Assembly: GCA_013001755.1 (NCBI GenBank)
Contig: JABDLY010000125.1
Location: forward strand, 1-36,849
DNA length: 36,849 nucleotides
Source: Sphingomonadaceae bacterium
GTDB lineage: Bacteria; Pseudomonadota; Alphaproteobacteria; Sphingomonadales; Sphingomonadaceae
Direction: 5' to 3'
The notes under the pieces are model-generated. The model had not been told where the DNA came from, made no database searches, and was given only the letters and a program-made list of their open reading frames with translations. A program made the position numbers and the translations under genes. This document shows positions 26,729 through 35,528 of this stretch, in pieces. The first letter of the stretch is position 1; each line of letters begins with the position of its first letter.

Positions 26729-27157
26729 CTACCGGTCGCCCCGCCCGTAAATCATCGACAGGCCGACGGTCGCGCCGCTCGCGCCAACGCTCGTCTTCAC
26801 CTGATCGAAGGTCGGTTCGGCGCGGAGCGCTTCGCCGCCCACCATCGCCCAGCCGTCTTCGGGCACATAATTTTCACCCATGTCGAATTCGTCGTTTCCG
26901 TTATCGTCATGCCAGACCGACACCGCATAATCGCCCTCGGGCACATCGAAGGTGAAGCTGTGCGCACCGGCGGCCGGCGACTGGACGACCTCGCCCGCGG
27001 TCCCGTCTTGCTGCATGAACTGCGCCGCGGTCTGCACCGAAACATAGAGCGTCCCGCCCTCGTCGCTGACACCGCCGAGATTGACGGTCAGCGGCGCGGC
27101 GTGCGCGGGGATCGCGGCCAGCGCAGCGATGAGAGCGGTGGCGATGGTTTTCTTCAT
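26729..27157 (-). CDS. DUF2141 family secreted protein
   Basis: MKKTIATALIAALAAIPAHA signal; LTVNLGGVSDEGGTLYVSVQTAAQF...YAVSVWHDDNGNDEFDMGENYVPEDGWAMVGG. Confidence 0.85.
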   Translation of the reverse strand: MKKTIATALIAALAAIPAHAAPLTVNLGGVSDEGGTLYVSVQTAAQFMQQDGTAGEVVQSPAAGAHSFTFDVPEGDYAVSVWHDDNGNDEFDMGENYVPEDGWAMVGGEALRAEPTFDQVKTSVGASGATVGLSMIYGRGDR

Positions 27158-27241
27158 GATAGGTCTCCTGAACCCTGGCCCTGCCGGGATGGCCCGGCGG
27201 GTGTTTGTGTATATTGCGCGAATCGACTTCGATTTCGCATC

Positions 27242-27260
27242 TACTTTATATTTTAAAGTA
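27242..27260. promoter_or_regulatory. Perfect 7-5-7 inverted repeat, putative operator upstream of the DUF2141 gene
   Basis: TACTTTA-TATTT-TAAAGTA in an AT-rich patch 85 nt upstream of the start at 27157. Confidence 0.5.
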
Positions 27261-27282
27261 TACGATATTGTCAAGCTGCAGA

Positions 27283-27443
27283 TCCTCCCCGGTACGGGGA
27301 GGTGGCTCGCCGAAGGCGAGACGGAGGGGACGCGAGCGAAGCGAGCTCCCGCCTTATCGGCTATTGACGATGCTCGCGGCTTTGCCACATCGCGACCCCT
27401 CCACCGCGCCAGCGCGGTCCCCCTCCCCGTACCGGGGAGGAAT
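27283..27443. repeat. Palindromic intergenic element, 'cctccc...gggagg' family, copy 2
   Basis: tcctccccggtacggggaggtggctcgccgaaggcgagacggagggg...cccctccaccgcgccagcgcggtccccctccccgtaccggggagga. Confidence 0.75.
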
Positions 27444-27499
27444 TTCCGAACCGTGACAGCCCTGCCCGGCTGTTCTACCGCAGCCACCCTGTGGGGACG

Positions 27500-28318
27500 A
27501 TGCCGGAGAACATGCAAGTGGACTGGGAAGAGGCCGATTGCGATTTTTGCGGCGGCAGCGACGGTGCGCTCTATCTCGAGAGCGACGTGCCCAGCTGGTA
27601 TGACGGCCGCCCGCTCCGGCTTGTCGAATGCTCGACCTGCAAAATGGTCCGCGCCACGCCGCGTCCCGTCGCCGAGCAGCTCTACGAAGATTTCATGACC
27701 GATGCGCCGTTCGCCAAAACGGTCACCGACCGCAAGCGCGCGCGCCCCGATGTCGACGCGAAACACGCACTGATCGTCGAGCGCGCGATGGAGCACCGGC
27801 CCGAGGCGACCAGCCTTTACGATTTCGGCTGCGGCGCGGGGACCTTGCTCGAAGCCGCGCACGACAAGGGCCTGCGCGTCGGCGGCAACGATCTCAACTG
27901 GTATTCGACGCAGCAGCTCGGCGAGCGCGGCTTCGCGGTCGAGCAATGTTTCAACCATCAGGTCGATACGGCGGTGAAATACGATATCGTCACCGCACTC
28001 GATATTATCGAACACAGCTATACGCCGTTCGGCGATCTCAAAATCATGTACGAAAAACTCAAACCCGGCGGCATTCTTTACGCCAAGACGCTCTACCTCG
28101 ACTCGCCGACGCATATCGACGAGGGCGAAGCCTGGCACCTCTACGGCGCCGGCCATTTTTCCTATTTCACGACGCCGGTGCTCGTCGCAATGATCGAAGC
28201 GGCGGGCTTCGAGATCGTCAAGGTGCGCGAATATACGCTGGTGACGATCATTGCGAGGAAACCCGAGACGCGGGCGATTCGGATGGCAAAGCGCGTGCGG
28301 CGGATATTTGGGCGTTAG
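27500..28318 (+). CDS. Class I SAM-dependent methyltransferase with N-terminal Cys-rich motif
   Basis: CDFCGGSDGALYLE...VECSTCKMVRATPRP; SLYDFGCGAGTLLEAAHDKGLRVGGNDLN; DIVTALDIIEHSYTPFGDL. Confidence 0.88.
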   Translation: MPENMQVDWEEADCDFCGGSDGALYLESDVPSWYDGRPLRLVECSTCKMVRATPRPVAEQLYEDFMTDAPFAKTVTDRKRARPDVDAKHALIVERAMEHRPEATSLYDFGCGAGTLLEAAHDKGLRVGGNDLNWYSTQQLGERGFAVEQCFNHQVDTAVKYDIVTALDIIEHSYTPFGDLKIMYEKLKPGGILYAKTLYLDSPTHIDEGEAWHLYGAGHFSYFTTPVLVAMIEAAGFEIVKVREYTLVTIIARKPETRAIRMAKRVRRIFGR

Positions 28319-28333
28319 GTATACCGCCCAGCC

Positions 28334-28437
28334 GTCATTGCGAGCGTAGCGGGCCGAAGGCGACCGAAGGTCAACCAATCCAGAGCCGCAAGCAATGCGG
28401 CCAGTTGCTCTGGACCCCCGCCTTCGCGGGGATGACG
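28334..28437. repeat. Intergenic repeat, GTCATTGCGAGCG family left half with a different right half, copy 3
   Basis: gtcattgcgagcgtagcgggccgaaggcg...caatccagagc ... gctctggacccccgccttcgcggggatgac. Confidence 0.7.
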
Positions 28438-28529
28438 ATGGTGTTTGTTCCAGCAAGACATCCGGAACGACATCCCCCGTTCAGATTCGCCTCCTTACCC
28501 CTGACGCCACATGGAGAGGGAGAGGCGCT

Positions 28530-31505
28530 GTGAGGGGTGCGTTGCGGTTATTTGCCGGGTTGATCGGCCTGACGTTGTTCCTGTCCACCGCCGCCGCGCA
28601 CGCGCAGGAGGATCGCGCCGGGCCGAGGCTCCAGGCATGGGTCGACGGCATCCGCTCCGAAAACGGCAAGCGCGATGTGCGTTTCGCGGCGCTCGATATC
28701 GATGTCACGGTGCGCGGTAATATCGCCGAAACGGTGCTCACCGCGACCTTCGCCAATCCCAATCCGCAACAGCTCGAGGGCCAGTTCAGCCTCGCCATGC
28801 CGGCCGGGTCTGTCGTCAACGGCTATGCGCTCGATATCAATGGCCAGATGGTCGAGGGCGTGCTCGAAACGCGCTACCGCGCGCAGGAAGCCTATCAGCG
28901 CCGGGTGACCGCGCGGATCGATCCGGGGTTGGTCGAGGTCGATTATTCGGACCGCTTCGAAACCCGCGTCTACCCGATCCTGCCCAATGGCTCGCGGACC
29001 ATTCGTTTGCGCTTCGTCACCCCGCTCGATCCCGAGACTGGCTATGTGCTGCCGCTGCGCATGGCGACGCCGATCTCGCGCTTCAGCCTCGATATCGACG
29101 GCGATCCGGTGCGCATCGCCTTCCCGCAATCGAACATCCCGGCGGGCGTCGCCGATGCCGACGAGTTCGAAGCAGAGAATGTCCGGCTCGACCGCGATCT
29201 CGTGCTGATGCCGCAATCGCGCTCCAGCGCGATGATCGTCAGCCGCCATCCGGACAGCGGCGAAGCGTTTTTCGAAATCGAGGACGCGGTCCGCGCCGTC
29301 CGCCAGGTCGATTTTGGATCGGTGCATATTTTCTGGGATCGTTCGGTGTCGCGGATCGACGACGAACGCGAAGCCGAAGCGCGGCTCGCCGCAGAATTCG
29401 CCGGGCGGCGCGGCGCGGCCAACGTCGCTCTCACCCTGTTCGACAGCGGCGGGGCGGAGACCGAAACCGTCGCGCTGGCGAATCTGATCGAACGGCTCGG
29501 CCGCGTCCGTTACCGCGGCGGCACGAGCTATGCGGTTCTCGGCGGGGTCGATATCGCCGACCGGGCATCATGCCTGATGTTCACCGACGGGCGCGTGACG
29601 ATCGACGACCGGCGCAATTTCGCCCTGCCCTGCCCCGTTTCGACGGTAGCCAGCGGCCCCGAACGCGACCGCCCCTGGCTGCGCGATCTCGCCGAGCGTT
29701 CGGGCGGCGCGTTCGTCGAACTCGAAAGCGCGGACGGCGTAGCCGAAGCGCTCGCTTCGCTCTCGCGACCCGCGCCCGAAATCGTTTCGATCGCGGACAG
29801 CACGGGCACGCCGATCGAGATCGTCCGCCTCCCCGCCAACGACAACCGCATCCGCCTTATCGGTCCGCTGCCCGAAGACGGCGCGGTAATGCTGCGCCTG
29901 TCAGGCCGCAACTCGACGCTGCGATACCGCGAGCCGGCGGGCCAATCGCCCATCTTCGCCGGGCCCGGCGCGCTCTGGGCGAGCCACCGGATCGGTGTCA
30001 CCGCCTCCGAACGCGCGCCCGACGAGCTTGCCGCGATGGCGCGGCGCTATAATGTCGCGACGCCGCAGGCTTCGTTCATAGTGCTCGATACGCCGGCCGA
30101 TTATGTCACGTCGGATATCCCGCCGCCGACGAACTATCCCGAAGAGCTGATGGCGCAATATGCCGAATTCCGCGAAGCCGCCGATGCGGCGATGGCGCGG
30201 CGGCGCGAGGGTCGGATGGATCAGCTCGTAGCGATGTGGCGGCAGACGGTCGCCTGGTGGGAAGCCGATTATGACCGAACCCGGCAGGGCTATCGCGACG
30301 ATGCGATCCCGCCGCCGCCGATCCCGGTGACCCCGCGTCCCGACGATAGCGAGCAGCCGCCAAGCCAGTTGCCGCCCCCACCGCCGCCACCCCCGCCTCC
30401 GCCACCACCACCCGTTTCGCGGCCCGCGCCCGAGCAGGTCGAAGAAGACGCCCAGGCCGTTATCGTCACCGGATCACGCGTTTCGAACGACGGCTTCGCG
30501 AACGAAGCGGGCGGGCAGGATCGCCTGCGCGCCGGCCTGGTCGAACGCGAAGGCACCATCGACATCCGCCAATGGGACCCCGAACGCCGCTATATCGCCG
30601 CGCTCGAAGCCGCCGGAGACAATTGGCAAACCGCGCTCGATGTGCTGGTCACCGAACATGGCGACCTGCCGGTCTTCTGGTTCGATGTCGGCGAATGGCA
30701 TTGGCTCGCAGGGCGGCAAGGTGAAGCGCGGCGCGCCGTCGAGGCCGCGCTCGATTTGCCGACGCGCGACAACCAGACGCTGGCGATCGCCGCCGCGCGA
30801 TTGGGCCGCTATGGCGATCACGATCGCGCGATCTGGCTGCTCGAACGCTTGGTGGAGCGCGAGACCGACCGGCCGCAGCCGCTGCGCACATTGGCGCTGG
30901 CGCTCGTCGATCGGGCCGAAGCCACGATGGACGAGGCATCGACCCAGCCATCGGCGCGCGCCGATCTCGAACGCGCGATCGAATTGCTCGTCGAGACCGC
31001 GACCGGGATATACGACGTCGCGGCGAACGGCATCGAGACGACGGCGCTGGTCGAGGCCAATGCCGCGCTCTTCCGGCTGCGGATGCTCTACGGTTCGTCC
31101 GATGCGATCCCGCCCGCGCTACGCGCGCATCTCGACAGCGATTTCCGCGTCGTCATGGAATGGAACACGCCGCGCACCGATCTCGACCTGTGGATTACCG
31201 AACCGAGCGAGTTTCAGGTCGGCTACCCCTCGCGCCTCAGCCCGCATGGCGGCCGCCTGACCGCCGACGTCACCAATGGCTATGGCCCCGAAGAATATAT
31301 GATCCGCAGCGCGCAGGACGGCGCCTACCAGATCGAGGCCAATGTCTTCTCGGGCGACCGCGCCAACCCCAACGGCCCCTCGCGGCTGACGATGCGGGTC
31401 TACCGCAATTACGGGCGGCAATCGCAATCGAGCGAAGTCCTCGATATCGAAATGGAGAGCGGCGACCGCACGCGTCAGGAAATCGCGACGGTGACGATCG
31501 AGTAG
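28530..31505 (+). CDS. Large exported VIT/vWA-domain protein with Pro-rich linker, TonB-receptor-like motif and DUF2135-like C-terminus
   Basis: GTG start with gagagggagagg upstream; signal MRGALRLFAGLIGLTLFLSTAAAHAQ; VIT text TATFANPNPQQLEGQFSLAMPAGSVVNGYALDINGQMVEGVLETRYRAQEAYQ; DRSVS MIDAS-like; VIVTGSRVSNDGF; DLDLWITEPS...NGYGPEEYMIRSAQDGAYQIEANVF. Confidence 0.85.
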   Translation: MRGALRLFAGLIGLTLFLSTAAAHAQEDRAGPRLQAWVDGIRSENGKRDVRFAALDIDVTVRGNIAETVLTATFANPNPQQLEGQFSLAMPAGSVVNGYALDINGQMVEGVLETRYRAQEAYQRRVTARIDPGLVEVDYSDRFETRVYPILPNGSRTIRLRFVTPLDPETGYVLPLRMATPISRFSLDIDGDPVRIAFPQSNIPAGVADADEFEAENVRLDRDLVLMPQSRSSAMIVSRHPDSGEAFFEIEDAVRAVRQVDFGSVHIFWDRSVSRIDDEREAEARLAAEFAGRRGAANVALTLFDSGGAETETVALANLIERLGRVRYRGGTSYAVLGGVDIADRASCLMFTDGRVTIDDRRNFALPCPVSTVASGPERDRPWLRDLAERSGGAFVELESADGVAEALASLSRPAPEIVSIADSTGTPIEIVRLPANDNRIRLIGPLPEDGAVMLRLSGRNSTLRYREPAGQSPIFAGPGALWASHRIGVTASERAPDELAAMARRYNVATPQASFIVLDTPADYVTSDIPPPTNYPEELMAQYAEFREAADAAMARRREGRMDQLVAMWRQTVAWWEADYDRTRQGYRDDAIPPPPIPVTPRPDDSEQPPSQLPPPPPPPPPPPPPPVSRPAPEQVEEDAQAVIVTGSRVSNDGFANEAGGQDRLRAGLVEREGTIDIRQWDPERRYIAALEAAGDNWQTALDVLVTEHGDLPVFWFDVGEWHWLAGRQGEARRAVEAALDLPTRDNQTLAIAAARLGRYGDHDRAIWLLERLVERETDRPQPLRTLALALVDRAEATMDEASTQPSARADLERAIELLVETATGIYDVAANGIETTALVEANAALFRLRMLYGSSDAIPPALRAHLDSDFRVVMEWNTPRTDLDLWITEPSEFQVGYPSRLSPHGGRLTADVTNGYGPEEYMIRSAQDGAYQIEANVFSGDRANPNGPSRLTMRVYRNYGRQSQSSEVLDIEMESGDRTRQEIATVTIE

Positions 31506-31522
31506 CGGCCCCGCCCCGCACC

Positions 31523-31867
31523 TTAACGTTGCGTCTTCTTCAGCCAGCCTTCGAAAACATAATCCGGGATCGGGCGGACGAATTGGCAGCCGATGCGGAA
31601 GTCATCGACGCGCACCACCCGCGCCTCGAGCGTCTCGAGCCCCGGCAGGTTCAACCAGATCGCCTCGCCCGTGCTGAAGGTGACGCTGAGATCGAGCAGG
31701 AAGCCGGTGCTCGATATGTCGATGAGGTCGGCGCGCGATGTCCGGTAGCTGCGTTTGCGAAACTCGACGCGGACATCGAGCGGCTTGCGTTCGGCGCGCC
31801 GCTGATTGTCGGCGCCGGTCTCGTCTCGGACCAGCTCGGCGAAGCTGGTTTTGCGCATATCGCTCAT
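31523..31867 (-). CDS. PilZ domain protein
   Basis: RRAERKPLDVRVEFRKRSYRTSRADLIDISSTGFLLDLSVTFSTGEAIWLNLPGLETLEARVVRVDDFRIGCQFV; MSDMRK start makes an ATGA overlap with the upstream PilZ gene. Confidence 0.85.
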   Translation of the reverse strand: MSDMRKTSFAELVRDETGADNQRRAERKPLDVRVEFRKRSYRTSRADLIDISSTGFLLDLSVTFSTGEAIWLNLPGLETLEARVVRVDDFRIGCQFVRPIPDYVFEGWLKKTQR

Positions 31868-32208
31868 ACCCATCGCCCCTCGCCGGCCGCCGATGGCGGC
31901 GTCGACCACTGGTCCGAGCCATCGAGCATCACATCGACCTCGACAGGATCGATCGGACTTTTAAAACTCGCGCCGAAACACGCGCCCTCCTTCCAGATGA
32001 CGATCGCCGGAACGGTCCCCGCACTGTTGAGAGCGATGCCGATCCGCTGACCCTGCGCAAGCTGCGCCGAGGTCGCTCCGCCAGCGCCATGAGCGGAGAT
32101 GTTAAAAATGCGCGCGGTGCCGATCTTCCTGAGTCCGGCGAATAATTCGACCTCGGTCACCAGCGGCAGGCGCGGCGATTTTCGATTATCGGGTAACGGG
32201 TTACTCAT
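31864..32208 (-). CDS. PilZ domain protein
   Basis: NRKSPRLPLVTEVELFAGLRKIGTARIFNISAHGAGGATSAQLAQGQRIGIALNSAGTVPAIVIWKEGACFGASF. Confidence 0.83.
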   Translation of the reverse strand: MSNPLPDNRKSPRLPLVTEVELFAGLRKIGTARIFNISAHGAGGATSAQLAQGQRIGIALNSAGTVPAIVIWKEGACFGASFKSPIDPVEVDVMLDGSDQWSTPPSAAGEGRWV

Positions 32209-32386
32209 ATGACTTGCTTTGAACTCCACTGGCAGAATGAAATGCTCTGCACAAAAAGCGATAGCCCTTTTTTCTTATAAAAGAGTAACTTAACATAGAT
32301 CAAAGCCCGAGTGGTTTCCCCCCGTCCAATCGTCCGCATCGCAGTTTTCGCTTGCCTCGGGCCGCCCCCGCAATCAGGGGCATTGC

Positions 32387-33247
32387 ATGTCATCTCCCCG
32401 AAAATTCGAAGCCGCGCCCGGCGGCGCGATCGCCTATGAAGCCTTCGGCCCGACAGACGGCGAGCCGGTTATCTTCGCGCATGGCGGCGGCCAGACGAGG
32501 CATGCATGGAAGGGCGCCGGCAAGGCGCTCGGCACAAAGGGGTGGCGCGCCATCGCCTATGATCATCGCGGCCATGGCGACAGCGATTGGGCGCCCGAGG
32601 GCGATTACGCGATGGAGCGGTTCGGCGGCGACCTTGTCGCGCTGGCGGAACATCTGGCACCGGACGGCCAGCGCCCGCATGTCGTCGGCGCATCGCTTGG
32701 CGGCATCGCCGCGCTGGTCGCCGAGGGCGCGCTAAAGCCCGGCAGCTTCGCCACCGTCACGCTGGTCGATATCGTGCCGCGGATGACCGCCGGCGGCGTC
32801 GACCGGATCACCGGCTTCATGCGCACCCATTCGGCCGACGGCTTCGCCAGCCTCGAAGAAGCCGCCGATGCGATCGCCGAATATCTGCCGCACCGCCCGC
32901 GCCCCAAAAGCCTTGGCGGCCTGCGCAAGAATCTGCGCGAACGCGGCGGCCGATGGTATTGGCATTGGGACCCGGCCTTCATGACCGAACGCCGCGGCCG
33001 CCATGCCCCCGAATGGCTCGACCGGCTCGAAGCCGCGACCCGCGCGATCGCCTGCCCGCTCCACCTCGTCCGCGGCCGCTCGAGCGAGCTCGTCGACGAA
33101 GACGCCGCCGCGCGTTTCCGCGCCCTCGTCCCCGATGCAGCCTATACCGACGTCGCCGGCGCGCGGCACATGGTGGCGGGGGACCGGAACGATGTTTTTG
33201 TCGAAGCGGTCGAAGGGTTTCTCGAAACGCATCGTCAAACGGACTGA
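32387..33247 (+). CDS. Alpha/beta hydrolase
   Basis: VIFAHGGGQTRHAWKGAG...AIAYDHRGHGDSDW...HVVGASLGGIAALVAEGA; C-terminal ARHMVAGDRNDVF. Confidence 0.92.
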   Translation: MSSPRKFEAAPGGAIAYEAFGPTDGEPVIFAHGGGQTRHAWKGAGKALGTKGWRAIAYDHRGHGDSDWAPEGDYAMERFGGDLVALAEHLAPDGQRPHVVGASLGGIAALVAEGALKPGSFATVTLVDIVPRMTAGGVDRITGFMRTHSADGFASLEEAADAIAEYLPHRPRPKSLGGLRKNLRERGGRWYWHWDPAFMTERRGRHAPEWLDRLEAATRAIACPLHLVRGRSSELVDEDAAARFRALVPDAAYTDVAGARHMVAGDRNDVFVEAVEGFLETHRQTD

Positions 33248-33291
33248 ACGGCGACACGCGCGAGAACGGAAATTGCTCCTATATGGTCGAC

Positions 33292-35124
33292 CTAGACCGC
33301 ATCCCGCATCGTCTCCAGCCGCGCGATGCGCGCGTCGACCTGGGTCAGCAGCGTCGCGAATTCGGCATTTCGGCGGGCCCGGCGCATCGTTGCGCGCAGC
33401 GCTTCGGACAGCGGCGCCACAATCAGGCCGACCGCCTCACGCTCGTCCGAATTATACGAGGCTCCGTCGCTGCGCGGTCCGATCAACAGGCTGCCGACCG
33501 GCCCGAGAATATCCTCAAATTCGACCCGCAGGCCGAAGACGCTGTCGCCCTCGGTATCGGAATTGAAATCGGCCAGCACTTCTTCCTCGGTCATCTCATA
33601 GGCGCCCAACACGCGGGGCTCTTCCCCGGTCGTCTCGACCAGCGCCGCGCTGCTAGCGTTGACGCCGTTGGCGACCGCGAGCAGCACGCCGCGCGCAAGT
33701 TCGGCGGGATCGTGATCGTGTTTGAAGGGCGAAAGTTTCGACGGCAGCTTGCGCATCTTGACGAGCGCCGGCTGAAATTTCTGCTCGGTCCAGTTCAAGA
33801 TCTTCTCGCGGGTCGGCACGAACACGGCGGCAGCGACGGCGGAGCTGATGCCGGCCGCGGAGGCCGGGCCGAACGTCGCGCCAAGCCCCTTTGTCAGCGC
33901 CGTCGTCATCCCTGCCCAGATCGCGCCGACGACCAGCGTGATCAGCGCATATCCGGCCGAGCGGCTGAAGGCGCCATCGGCGTCGTTCAGCCGGATACCG
34001 AGCAAGGCCATTCCCATGCCGATCGCGATCGCCAGCGCGCCGACCGAACGTAGCGCCGCCGCGAGAAACAGGATGCCGACTTCGGCGGGCGATGCGCCGG
34101 CGGAGAAGCCGAACGGGCTCACCAGCGGCGAATTGACCAGCGTTTCGGAAATGATGATCGCGGGCAATCCGAAGACGAAGCCGGCGGCGACCCATTTGAG
34201 CTTCTGCTTGTCGGTCCCGGGTTCCATCCGGCGGAAGCGGAACAGCACGGCGAAGGCGCTGAGCAGGATCAGCACCGCAAGCACCGCGCTGGTCGCGAGG
34301 AAGGGCAGCGTATCGGTCGCGAAGCCCGCGATAATCAGCACACCCGCCAGCGGCGCGATCCACTTGAACCAGCCGGTCCAGCGCGGCTCGTACACCCCGT
34401 CGGGAAAGGCGGGCAGCGCCATCGCGATAGGGATGAAGGCCAGCGTGTAGGTGAGGATATTGCCGACGTCCGCCGCCGTGCTCGGCGCGGTCAGGAACCA
34501 TCCGATAAAGGCGTAGGGCCCCGGCCCCATCAGCACGAGGCCGGTGAGCCCATAGGCCATCAGGATCGCGACCGGATCGCGATTCAGCCGCCGCATCAGC
34601 AGCGCCGATACGATAAGGCAGCCGAACCCCGCGAGAAGCTCGATAAAGGGCAAAACATATTGCTGGAGAAAGCCGCTGAACGACGGTTGGACGAGCAGCC
34701 GGCTGGCTTCGGAGCGTTCGAGCGCGACGACCTGCGCGCCTCCGGCACCGTCGTCGAAGCCGATTTCGACCGTCTCGCCGATCGGGCCGGTGATCATCGC
34801 CGCGACCTCGCGCACATCCTGATCGGGGGTCAACGCGACGCCGTCGATGCTCGTCAACCAGGTTCGGTCGGGAATTTCCGCCACCGCCGCGACATTGGGC
34901 GTGCTGGTTACCGTAACGCCGCGCTCGCCTTCCGTGTCGACATCATTCTGCGCGCTCAGGCCGATCTCGGCGAAAGGCGCCTGGACATAGCGATAGGTCG
35001 AGAAGTTCTGCAGGACGCCGCCGATGAGCGCGGCGGCGGCGAAGAGGAAAAGCGCGCCCCAGACCAGCAGCACGATCGGACGCAGGAACCCGGGCGGCGC
35101 GCGCAGCGCCTCCGGAGCGTTCAT
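33292..35124 (-). CDS. Multi-TM sensor-like protein with PDZ-like periplasmic segment and GAF-like C-terminus, no kinase domain
   Basis: N-terminal TM, periplasmic RTWLTSIDGVALTPDQDVREVAAMITGPIGETVEIGFDDG, about 8 or more TMs, then TREKILNWTEQKFQPALVKMRKLPSKLSPFKHDHDPAELARGVLLAVANGVNASSAAL. Confidence 0.75.
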   Translation of the reverse strand: MNAPEALRAPPGFLRPIVLLVWGALFLFAAAALIGGVLQNFSTYRYVQAPFAEIGLSAQNDVDTEGERGVTVTSTPNVAAVAEIPDRTWLTSIDGVALTPDQDVREVAAMITGPIGETVEIGFDDGAGGAQVVALERSEASRLLVQPSFSGFLQQYVLPFIELLAGFGCLIVSALLMRRLNRDPVAILMAYGLTGLVLMGPGPYAFIGWFLTAPSTAADVGNILTYTLAFIPIAMALPAFPDGVYEPRWTGWFKWIAPLAGVLIIAGFATDTLPFLATSAVLAVLILLSAFAVLFRFRRMEPGTDKQKLKWVAAGFVFGLPAIIISETLVNSPLVSPFGFSAGASPAEVGILFLAAALRSVGALAIAIGMGMALLGIRLNDADGAFSRSAGYALITLVVGAIWAGMTTALTKGLGATFGPASAAGISSAVAAAVFVPTREKILNWTEQKFQPALVKMRKLPSKLSPFKHDHDPAELARGVLLAVANGVNASSAALVETTGEEPRVLGAYEMTEEEVLADFNSDTEGDSVFGLRVEFEDILGPVGSLLIGPRSDGASYNSDEREAVGLIVAPLSEALRATMRRARRNAEFATLLTQVDARIARLETMRDAV

Positions 35125-35528
35125 ACGCTGTATTCCCGGGTGCTATAGGGCCTCGCATCGGCAGGACCGAGCAGTCGGCACGAGAAAATGCGAAATGTCA
35201 TGTCTGGCTCCCCCTTTTCAGGGTTTACGCGCCGCGAGAGTCAAAGCAAGCGAATGATTGAGCGTCGCACAGAAAAGGCAATTATGCTTTTGCGACGCGG
35301 CGGAAGCGCTTTTCGAACACCATCGGCAGAACGGCTGAACCCGTCCGGCGCACGGCCGGGCCGGACTGCGCCTAATATATGTCAACTTCTTGAAAAAATG
35401 TGCCTTCCCGGGGAACCCGGAAGGCCTTCACGCATTGATTTCATATAGGCCGGAAGCATTCCCGAACCGCCTTGATGCAATCCGGCCGCTCTCGCATCGA
35501 GGCACGGAAAATACGAGAGGTACATGTG

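Noticed and set aside
26729-28456. 575 aa minus-strand ORF covering DUF2141 and the methyltransferase antisense
   Set aside because: Only the last about 142 codons (DUF2141, from ATG at 27157) are real; the rest is antisense and repeat-derived.
28469-28490. GGAAC...CGTT near 28469 as an EcfG promoter
   Set aside because: Spacing about 9 nt, far from the required 16-17.
32587-34053. 488 aa plus-strand ORF
   Set aside because: Out-of-frame with the hydrolase and antisense to the sensor-like gene; Arg-rich shadow ORF.
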